A stretch of DNA of 13,083 nt from DATJWY01 sp035500775 (GTDB lineage: Bacteria > Pseudomonadota > Alphaproteobacteria > Acetobacterales > Acetobacteraceae): positions 1-13,083 of the forward strand of contig DATJWY010000149.1 of assembly GCA_035500775.1 (NCBI GenBank), read 5' to 3'. Positions 8,207 to 13,083 of the stretch are shown one piece after another. Position 1 is the stretch's first letter, and every line of letters starts with the position of its first letter. A program made the position numbers and the translations under genes. Under the pieces are notes generated by a model that did not search any database, was not told the origin of the DNA, and was given only the letters and a program-made list of their open reading frames with translations.

Positions 8207-9145
8207 TCAGGGAGCCTGTCCGAGGATCCACCCCTCCCAAATATTCAGGTTGCTTGTATCGACCGGACCTTCCGGTCGATATCCGTCGAGCACCTCGACC
8301 ATGCCGAGAAGACCCGCAAGTGCATCAAATGGGTCTTCGCCAGCCTTTCGAACCCCAAAGCCATCGTTGATCTGCGCCGCGGCGTCGGCAGAAAAGGTGA
8401 CGCCACGTCGGTGTGCCCAGTCGAAAAGGTCTGCCATGGCTGCGCGACGGTCTTCCTGGCGCTGCTTGCTCATATTTGCCCGGAACGCGATTCCTACATG
8501 GCCATAGGCCTCGGCAGGGTACGTTTCAGCGATCACCGGACGACCGGCCTTCGCCAACTCCACCAAGCTCCCATCGAAAGGCCATAGCAGGGCGCCGCAT
8601 CGCCGGGCTGGCGCTATCACTTCCTGCCATCCCGAGATTGCGGCTTTACCAACCTGATTGCCCCCCAGCGTCCAGAACAACGGGCAAGCCGGTCGCCGGG
8701 TCGCGGTAGCGCGTTCACAATCCCGGCGGAGCGCATCGAAACTCTCGACGCCCAAACCACGCAACAAATTGATTTGTTTCGACGCGGCCGTGGACACGCG
8801 CGGATAGAACGGCCGCCTGAGCGAAACCTGTTCCGGCGTGTCGGCTACCATGAAGAACTCGGCCCATTCGTCCTTCCCAAAAACGTCGAGGGCCGACAAA
8901 AAATTTTTCAAGCCGGTCTGCCGTCCGTAAGCAGCGGGCACGCCGACAGGGAAATCGAAGCCAGCAATCACTGGTCCAGGTACCATAAACAGCCCGTCTA
9001 TGAATGCCCTTGTGTCAGTCACCAACCGCGGAGCCTCTACTTGCCAACCGCTTTCCATTCGTAGGGCGCTGGCGACCCAGCGCTTCTTCGTGGTGGTGCT
9101 CCAGTCGGCGTGGAATACGCTTCGAAACGGTATGGAGGCGGTCAT
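8207..9145 (-). CDS. DUF429-like protein, predicted RNase H-fold nuclease, function unknown
   Basis: No precise function is recognised. The 312-residue protein has acidic residues spaced as in DUF429/RNase H-like predicted nucleases: Asp14 in FHADWSTTTKKRW (strand 1), Asp64 in IAGFDFPVGVP, Glu207 in IAETYPAEAY, and Asp271/Asp274 in EDPFDALAGL near the C-terminus. No signal peptide or membrane segment is seen. The ATG at 9145 is chosen because AGGAAAAG lies 7 nt upstream; a GTG at 9178 would add 11 residues but has no properly spaced Shine-Dalgarno. A possible extended -10 (TGTTATGAG, 9187-9179 on the minus strand) would even start transcription past that GTG. The gene's GC is visibly lower (roughly 55-60%) than its neighbours (about 70%), and it is flanked by inverted repeat copies, both suggesting acquisition. 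It converges with GH8 and diverges from ffh. The family assignment rests on motifs alone. Confidence 0.72.
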   Translation of the reverse strand: MTASIPFRSVFHADWSTTTKKRWVASALRMESGWQVEAPRLVTDTRAFIDGLFMVPGPVIAGFDFPVGVPAAYGRQTGLKNFLSALDVFGKDEWAEFFMVADTPEQVSLRRPFYPRVSTAASKQINLLRGLGVESFDALRRDCERATATRRPACPLFWTLGGNQVGKAAISGWQEVIAPARRCGALLWPFDGSLVELAKAGRPVIAETYPAEAYGHVGIAFRANMSKQRQEDRRAAMADLFDWAHRRGVTFSADAAAQINDGFGVRKAGEDPFDALAGLLGMVEVLDGYRPEGPVDTSNLNIWEGWILGQAP

Positions 9146-9235
9146 TTGAATGCTTTTCCTGGCGGAAATCTTTTTCACCTCATAACAGCTAGATCACGGA
9201 AGGTGGCGGTTAGATGGTCCAATCCGGCGATATTT

Positions 9236-9290
9236 TCCGGGGGTCTGGGGCCTCAAGGCCCCAGCGGGTCGAGGGCAGCGCCCTCGCCTT
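9236..9290 (-). repeat. Two-hairpin dispersed repeat, copy B (minus orientation)
   Basis: On the plus strand, CTGGGGCC (9245-9252), loop TCAA, GGCCCCAG (9257-9264) is followed by CGAGGGC (9270-9276), loop AGC, GCCCTCG (9280-9286). Read on the minus strand it has the order hairpin 1, GACCC spacer, hairpin 2, AGACCCC, as in copy A. The hairpin 2 stem is identical in A and B and differs from copy C. It lies upstream of both flanking genes, where no gene end needs a terminator. Confidence 0.75.
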
Positions 9291-9345
9291 TGCCTTTCAT
9301 CCGCGTCAATGGTCATTGGCCAGCACCGTCCGCTGAACCTGCCTC

Positions 9346-9375
9346 TTGACGCAGTGCTCGCGCCGGAGCGATAAG
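9346..9375 (+). promoter_or_regulatory. Candidate sigma-70 promoter of the ffh-rplS operon
   Basis: TTGACG (9346-9351, five of six to consensus) and GATAAG (9370-9375, four of six) are separated by 18 nt, placing the start near 9382, about 100 nt before ffh. No other credible pair is visible in the gap between the DUF429-like gene and ffh. Within that gap (9146-9480) I see repeat B, this promoter and the leader hairpins; 9291-9345 holds nothing recognisable. Confidence 0.45.
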
Positions 9376-9381
9376 CCCGAC

Positions 9382-9463
9382 TTCCCGGTTTAGCCGGAAC
9401 ACATGTCCCCGCCTGATGCGGGGGCTCCGCCGCTCCGCGAGTGTTCGCGCAGCGGCGCGTTTT
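9382..9463 (+). promoter_or_regulatory. Structured ffh leader with terminator-like hairpin
   Basis: Three successive hairpins lie between the candidate promoter and the ffh Shine-Dalgarno. The first is a small stem around CCGG (9385-9388)/CCGG (9394-9397). The second is CCCCGC (9407-9412)/GCGGGG (9418-9423) with loop CTGAT. The third is long: CGCCGCT (9428-9434) with AGCGGCG (9451-9457), a C-C mismatch, then CGCGA (9436-9440) with TCGCG (9445-9449). The third is followed by GTTTT (9459-9463). It resembles an intrinsic terminator placed just before the ribosome binding site, so attenuation or a small leader RNA is possible; no known riboswitch class is recognised, and it lacks the SRP RNA core motif. 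Confidence 0.42.
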
Positions 9464-9480
9464 GCATTGGGGACGCGCTG

Positions 9481-10860
9481 ATGTTCGACTCACTGTCGGG
9501 CAAGCTTTCCGGCATTTTCGACGGGCTGCGGCGACGCGGCGCGCTGAGCGAGGCCGACGTCTCCGAGGCGCTGCGCGAAGTGCGGCTGGCCATGCTGGAG
9601 GCCGACGTCGCGTTGCCGGTGGTGAAGGATTTCATCGCCCGCGTGCGCGAGCGCGCGGTTGGCGCCGAGGTGCTGAGCGCCGTCTCCCCCGGCCAGCAGG
9701 TCGCCAAGATCGTTCATGACGCGCTGGTCGAGGCGCTCGGCGGCGCCGGGGCGGTGCCGCTCAACCTGAACGCCGCGCCGCCGGTGCCGGTCCTGATGGT
9801 CGGCCTGCAGGGATCGGGCAAGACCACGACCTCCGGCAAGCTCGCCCTGCGCCTCGCCAAGCGGGAGCGCAAGCGGGTGCTGCTGGCCAGCCTCGATACG
9901 CAGCGTCCGGCGGCGCAGTTGCAGCTCGCCCAACTCGCCGAGCAGGCGGGGGTGCCCAGCCTGCCGATCATCGCCGGCCAGACCCCGGTGGAGATCGCCC
10001 ATCGCGCGCTGGATACGGCGCGGCGCGAGGGCTTCGACGTCGTCATCCTGGATACCGCCGGCCGTCTGTCCATCGACGAGGCGCTGATGGACGAGGTGCG
10101 GGAGATCCGCGCAGCCACCAACCCGGCCGAAACCTTGCTGGTGGTCGATGCCATGACCGGCCAGGACGCGGTGAACACCGCGCGTGCCTTCAACGAGGCG
10201 GTCGGCGTCACCGGCGTCGTGCTGACCCGCATGGATGGCGACGCCCGCGGCGGCGCCGCGCTCTCCATGCGGCAGGTGACGGGCGCGCCGATCAAGCTGA
10301 CCGGCGCGGGCGAGAAGCTCGACGCGCTCGACGAATTCCACCCGGAGCGCGTTGCCGGCCGCATTCTCGGCATGGGCGACATTGTCGGCCTCGTCGAGCG
10401 CGCGGCCGAGACGATCGACCACGCCGAGGCCGAGAAATTCGCGGAGAAGATGCTGAAAGGCAGCTTCGACCTCGAGGATTACGCCGGCCAGCTCAGGCAG
10501 ATCAGCAAGATGGGGTCGATCTCCGGCATCCTCGGCATGCTGCCCGGCATGGGCAAGCTGAAGGATCAGCTGGAAGGCGCCAATCTCGATACGACGGTCC
10601 TGAAGCGGCAGCAGGCGATCATCTCGTCGATGACGAAGGCCGAACGGAAGGACCCTTCGATCATCAAGGCGAGCCGCAAGAAGCGCATTGCCGCCGGCTC
10701 CGGCTCGAGCGTGCAGGACGTGAACCGGCTGCTCAGGCAGTTCGACGACATGTCCGGGATGATGAAGCAGATCAGCAGGCTCGGGCAGAAGGGGCTGATG
10801 CGGCAAGGCCTTTCCGCACTGATGCCGAAAAGCATGCGGCCGAAGCAGCGGCCGTTCTGA
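9481..10860 (+). CDS. ffh: Signal recognition particle GTPase Ffh (SRP54)
   Basis: Ffh binds 4.5S RNA and signal sequences on the ribosome and delivers inner-membrane proteins to FtsY and SecYEG. The 459 residues comprise an N domain (1 to about 95), a G domain with P-loop GLQGSGKTTT (108-117), DTQRPAA (139-145), DTAGR (191-195) and TRMDGDARGG (249-258), and a methionine-rich M domain (about 325-459). The M domain has GMLPGMGKL (352-360) and the RNA-binding SRKKRIAAGSG (398-408). Several Met residues follow (MSGMMKQ). The frame is open to an ATG at 9403, but MFDSLSGKLSGIF is the conserved N-terminus and GGGGA (9469-9473) lies 7 nt before ATG 9481. It is the first gene of the block leading through rplS, 28 nt before rpsP. 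The 4.5S RNA gene is not in the window. Confidence 0.99.
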   Translation: MFDSLSGKLSGIFDGLRRRGALSEADVSEALREVRLAMLEADVALPVVKDFIARVRERAVGAEVLSAVSPGQQVAKIVHDALVEALGGAGAVPLNLNAAPPVPVLMVGLQGSGKTTTSGKLALRLAKRERKRVLLASLDTQRPAAQLQLAQLAEQAGVPSLPIIAGQTPVEIAHRALDTARREGFDVVILDTAGRLSIDEALMDEVREIRAATNPAETLLVVDAMTGQDAVNTARAFNEAVGVTGVVLTRMDGDARGGAALSMRQVTGAPIKLTGAGEKLDALDEFHPERVAGRILGMGDIVGLVERAAETIDHAEAEKFAEKMLKGSFDLEDYAGQLRQISKMGSISGILGMLPGMGKLKDQLEGANLDTTVLKRQQAIISSMTKAERKDPSIIKASRKKRIAAGSGSSVQDVNRLLRQFDDMSGMMKQISRLGQKGLMRQGLSALMPKSMRPKQRPF

Positions 10861-10888
10861 ACCAAAGACCACCAAGGAGAGACTAGAC

Positions 10889-11230
10889 ATGGCCTTGAAG
10901 ATTCGCCTCGCTCGGGCGGGCGCCAAGAAGCGGCCTTACTACCACATCGTCGTTGCCGACAGCCGCAGCCCGCGCGACGGCCGCTTCATCGAGACGGTGG
11001 GCAGCTACAACCCGATGCTGCCGGCCGAGCATGAGGATCGCGTGCGCCTGGTCGCCGAGCGCGTCCAGCATTGGGTGAGCCAGGGCGCCGTGGCGACCGA
11101 TCGCGTCGCGCGCTTCATCGGCAATGCCGGCCTCGGGCCGAAGCCGGCCTGGCGCGAGCAGCCGAAGCAGTCCGCGCCGAAGAAGAAGGCGCAGGAGCGG
11201 GCCAAGGCGGCGGCTGCGGTGGCCGGCTGA
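10889..11230 (+). CDS. rpsP: 30S ribosomal protein bS16
   Basis: bS16 is an early-binding small-subunit protein needed for 30S assembly. MALKIRLARAGAKKRPYYHI and DSRSPRDGRFIETVGSYNP are the family hallmarks. The conserved core is about residues 1-82; the remainder is a Lys/Ala-rich, probably disordered tail common in alphaproteobacteria, giving 113 residues. A strong Shine-Dalgarno AAGGAGAG (10874-10881) precedes the ATG. The next 8 bases, GACTAGAC (10881-10888), recur before rplS. It is in the canonical position between ffh and rimM. Confidence 0.99.
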   Translation: MALKIRLARAGAKKRPYYHIVVADSRSPRDGRFIETVGSYNPMLPAEHEDRVRLVAERVQHWVSQGAVATDRVARFIGNAGLGPKPAWREQPKQSAPKKKAQERAKAAAAVAG

Positions 11231-11250
11231 GCAGGGGATCTCCTGAGTCC

Positions 11251-11775
11251 GTGCCGGAGCAGCGCATCTTGATGGGCGTGGTGGGGCGGCCGCATGGCGT
11301 GCGGGGGCTCGTGCGCGTGCACAGCTACACCGCCGACCCGGCCGATCTCGCCGCCTATGGCGCGCTCCTGGACGACAAGGGACGGCGCTGGACGGTGGTC
11401 TGGCGCGGCGAGGGCGTGGCCGAGTTGCGGGACGAGAGCGGCCGGCCCTTGCCGGACCGCAACGCCGCCGAGCGCCTGACCAATCTCCGCCTGTATATCG
11501 AGCGCGATCGCCTGCCGGAGACGGAGGAGGAGGAATTCTACCTCACCGATCTGGTCGGGCTCGCGGCGGTGAACGAAGCGGGTGAGGCGATCGGCCGGGT
11601 GGCCCTCGTGCATGATTACGGTGCCGGGACGAGCCTGGAGATCGAACGGCCGGGGGCCTCGCCCCTGCTCGTGCCGTTCACCCGGATCGTGGTGCCGGAG
11701 ATCGACATCGCCGCCGGGCGGCTCGTCGTCGTGCCGCCGGAGGAGATCGAGGTGCGGGAGGAGGCCCCGGCATGA
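11251..11775 (+). CDS. rimM: Ribosome maturation factor RimM
   Basis: RimM binds uS19 and helps mature the 30S head and process 16S rRNA. The 174 residues have the N-terminal beta-barrel with GRPHGVRG (12-19) and a C-terminal PRC barrel starting at EEFYLTDLVG (94-103) and ending in VPFTRIVVPEID (141-152). The start is taken as GTG 11251, because MPEQRILMGVVGRPHG gives the usual first strand. The ATG at 11272 would cut into that strand and is less likely. The Shine-Dalgarno AGGGGA (11233-11238) is 12 nt from GTG, rather far. The gene starts 20 nt after rpsP and overlaps trmD by 4 nt (ATGA). Confidence 0.96.
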   Translation: MPEQRILMGVVGRPHGVRGLVRVHSYTADPADLAAYGALLDDKGRRWTVVWRGEGVAELRDESGRPLPDRNAAERLTNLRLYIERDRLPETEEEEFYLTDLVGLAAVNEAGEAIGRVALVHDYGAGTSLEIERPGASPLLVPFTRIVVPEIDIAAGRLVVVPPEEIEVREEAPA

Positions 11776-12518
11776 GCGCCGAGACGTTCGTTCCCGCATC
11801 GCCGTGGCGGGCGAGCGTGCTCACCCTGTTCCCCGACATGTTCCCGGGTCCGCTCGGGCTGTCGCTGGCGGGGAAGGCGCTTGCCACCGGGCGCTGGTCG
11901 CTCGCGGCGCGGGATATCCGTGCCCATGCGACCGACCGGCACCGCAGCGTGGACGACACGCCCTTCGGTGGCGGCGCCGGCATGGTGCTGCGGCCGGATG
12001 TCGTCGATGCCGCGATCGCGGCGGAGATCGAGGCGGGGGATGACCGCGCGCTGGTCTATCTCACGCCGCGCGGCCGGCCGTTGCGGCAGGAGGATGCGCG
12101 GCGCTGGGCCGCAGGGCCGGGGGTCGTGCTGCTTTGCGGCCGCTATGAGGGCCTCGATCAGCGTGTGATCGAGGCGCGGGCGGTCGAGGAGGTCAGTATC
12201 GGCGACTATGTGCTCTCCGGCGGCGAGTTGGCGGCCATGGTGTTGCTCGATGCCTGCGTCCGCCTGCTTCCCGGCGTCATGGGCGCGGCCGAGAGCGCGG
12301 AGGAGGAGAGTTTCTCCGCCGGATTGCTGGAATACCCGCACTACACCCGCCCGGCGGAGTGGCAGGGGCGGGCGGTGCCGGAGATTCTGCTCTCCGGCAA
12401 CCATGCCGCCATCGCCGCCTGGCGACGGGCGGAGGCGGAACGGATCACGCGGGAGCGCAGGCCGGATCTGTGGGCTGCCTATACCGCATCCATTGCAAGC
12501 ACGGCGGGCGCGCCGTAA
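11772..12518 (+). CDS. trmD: tRNA (guanine-37-N1)-methyltransferase
   Basis: TrmD transfers a methyl group from S-adenosylmethionine to N1 of G37 next to the anticodon, preventing +1 frameshifts. The 248 residues show the SPOUT trefoil-knot motifs: DDTPFGGGAGM (61-71), LLCGRYEGLDQRV (120-132), SIGDYVLSGGE (142-152) and LEYPHYTRP (186-194), then LLSGNH (206-211). The segment SAEEESF (175-181) aligns with the region holding E. coli Asp169, the proposed general base; here the aligned residue is Glu179. The ATG overlaps the rimM stop by 4 nt, indicating coupling. A short N-terminal extension (about 12 residues before the first strand ASVLTLFPDMF) is unremarkable. Confidence 0.98.
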   Translation: MSAETFVPASPWRASVLTLFPDMFPGPLGLSLAGKALATGRWSLAARDIRAHATDRHRSVDDTPFGGGAGMVLRPDVVDAAIAAEIEAGDDRALVYLTPRGRPLRQEDARRWAAGPGVVLLCGRYEGLDQRVIEARAVEEVSIGDYVLSGGELAAMVLLDACVRLLPGVMGAAESAEEESFSAGLLEYPHYTRPAEWQGRAVPEILLSGNHAAIAAWRRAEAERITRERRPDLWAAYTASIASTAGAP

Positions 12519-12546
12519 CTGAGGATCGAGAGAGGACTAGACCGAG

Positions 12547-12939
12547 ATGAACATCATCCAGACCTATGAGGCGGAAGAGATCGCCCGCCTGACGGCCGCC
12601 CGCCAGGTGCCGGATTTCGCGCCCGGCGACACATTGCGCGTGTCCGTGAAGGTGGTGGAAGGCGACCGCAGCCGCGTCCAGGCCTATGAGGGCGTGTGCA
12701 TCGCGCGCTCCAACAAGGGGCTGAACAGCAACTTCACCGTGCGCAAGATCAGCTACGGCGAGGGCGTGGAGCGCGTGTTCCCGCTGTATTCGCCGTCGAT
12801 CGCCGAGATCGCGGTGGTGCGCCGCGGCGATGTGCGCCGCGCGAAGCTCTACTACCTGCGTGGCCGCCGCGGTAAGTCCGCGCGCATCGCCGAGAAGGCG
12901 CGTACCGTCGAGGCCGCGACCGCTCCGGCGGCTGAGTAA
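12547..12939 (+). CDS. rplS: 50S ribosomal protein bL19
   Basis: bL19 sits at the interface between the two ribosomal subunits. The 130 residues contain FAPGDTLRVSVKVVEGDRSR (24-43), VQAYEGVCIAR (44-54), the serine-rich-loop equivalent NSNFTVRKIS (60-69), GVERVFPLYSP (73-83) and AKLYYLRGRRGKSARI (99-114), all family-typical. The last 17 or so residues are an Ala-rich tail. It lies 28 nt after trmD with GAGAGAGGA (12528-12536) as Shine-Dalgarno, about 10 nt from the ATG. It is the last gene before repeat hairpins that probably end the transcript. Confidence 0.99.
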   Translation: MNIIQTYEAEEIARLTAARQVPDFAPGDTLRVSVKVVEGDRSRVQAYEGVCIARSNKGLNSNFTVRKISYGEGVERVFPLYSPSIAEIAVVRRGDVRRAKLYYLRGRRGKSARIAEKARTVEAATAPAAE

Positions 12940-12946
12940 TTAAGGC

Positions 12947-12994
12947 GAGGGGCTCTGCCCCTCGACCCCGCCGGGGGCGAGCGCCCCCGGACCC
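12947..12994 (+). repeat. Two-hairpin dispersed repeat, copy C (plus orientation), likely rplS terminator
   Basis: Hairpin 1 is GAGGGGC (12947-12953), loop TCT, GCCCCTC (12957-12963). Hairpin 2 is CCGGGGGC (12971-12978), loop GAGC, GCCCCCGG (12983-12990), then ACCC. It begins 8 nt after the rplS stop. Its layout equals copies A and B, with hairpin 2 carrying different but compensating bases. Confidence 0.8.
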
Positions 12995-13011
12995 GCACAA
13001 ATGATAAGGGG

Positions 13012-13074
13012 GCCCCGGCCCCGTCGTGCGAAGCACGCCTTCGCGTGACGGGGGGCAGGGGCAAAGTCCCTGGT
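13012..13074 (-). repeat. Repeat-family member, copy D (minus orientation), tail-to-tail with copy C
   Basis: Read on the minus strand, CAGGGA (13072-13067), loop CTTTG, and GCCCTG-like partner CCCCTG (13061-13056) form hairpin 1. The larger hairpin 2 pairs CTTCGCGTGACGGGG (13039-13053) with CCCCGTCGTGCGAAG (13019-13033), 15 pairs with two G-U wobbles and loop CACGC. It faces copy C across about 20 nt of AT-richer sequence (12995-13011). This would suit a minus-strand gene ending just outside the window. Confidence 0.6.
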
Positions 13075-13083
13075 ATTCCCCTA

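Noticed and set aside
7725..8587. Overlapping plus-strand frames between GH8 and the DUF429-like gene
   Set aside because: They run through the repeat hairpins and lie antisense to the DUF429-like frame, which alone shows coherent motifs and a ribosome binding site.
9146..9178. GTG start adding 11 residues to the DUF429-like protein
   Set aside because: A candidate -10 overlaps it and the purine-rich bases are too close, whereas ATG 9145 has AGGAAAAG at good spacing. It remains possible.
8126..9235. Insertion sequence or integron cassette
   Set aside because: No transposase, integrase or attC-like site. The flanking repeats are the same family found elsewhere in the window, and no target-site duplication could be seen next to them.
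9382..9480. 4.5S SRP RNA gene upstream of ffh
   Set aside because: Hairpins are present, but the conserved GGAAG/AGCAG apical core of SRP RNA is missing.
9403..9480. N-terminal extension of Ffh from ATG 9403
   Set aside because: No Shine-Dalgarno, runs through the leader hairpins, and MFDSLSGKLSGIF at 9481 is the conserved family start.
9490..10926. 478-codon open frame antisense to ffh
   Set aside because: Shadow of ffh with biased, motif-free composition.

Overview
The window suggests a GC-rich alphaproteobacterium, most likely of the family Acetobacteraceae (an Acidiphilium- or Roseomonas-like relative; genus not decidable here). The reasons are the coding GC of about 70%, the gene order ppiD (divergent) / tpiA-secG / pyrG-kdsA and ffh-rpsP-rimM-trmD-rplS, a kdsA for lipopolysaccharide KDO, and short two-hairpin GC-rich repeats between genes. 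Most of the window is conserved housekeeping DNA; the accessory part lies between kdsA and ffh.

Layout. Positions 1-1209 (minus) hold the N-terminal 403 codons of a membrane-anchored PpiD/SurA-type periplasmic folding factor that runs off the left edge. Diverging from it are tpiA (1419-2150) and secG (2271-2639), then a flavin amine oxidase (2668-3954), then pyrG (4076-5707) overlapping kdsA (5700-6530, TTG start). A strong intrinsic terminator (6562-6589) closes this block. A Tat-exported GH8 beta-glucanase/cellulase follows (6760-8058), with a perfect FNR/FixK-type box (6603-6616) upstream. Next is a lower-GC, minus-strand gene (8207-9145) for a DUF429-like, RNase H-fold protein, framed by inverted copies of the two-hairpin repeat (8065-8125 and 9236-9290). 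The SRP/ribosome block ffh, rpsP, rimM, trmD, rplS (9481-12939) has its own candidate promoter and structured leader. It ends in a back-to-back pair of the same repeat family (12947-13074).

How the genes work together. PpiD, SecG and Ffh all serve protein export. RpsP, RimM, TrmD and RplS form the classic ribosome and tRNA maturation operon, with a 4-nt rimM-trmD overlap and gaps of 20-28 nt elsewhere. PyrG makes CTP, which CMP-KDO synthesis consumes, and KdsA makes KDO-8-phosphate, so the overlap of their genes joins two supplies of the same envelope pathway. The GH8 enzyme probably trims a secreted glucan such as cellulose and may be oxygen-responsive.

The best candidates for something new are the DUF429-like gene inserted between the arms of an inverted repeat pair, the repeat family itself (including a terminator that shares its head sequence), and the FNR-type box before the glucanase. 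I found no CRISPR array, tRNA, rRNA, insertion sequence or defence cluster.
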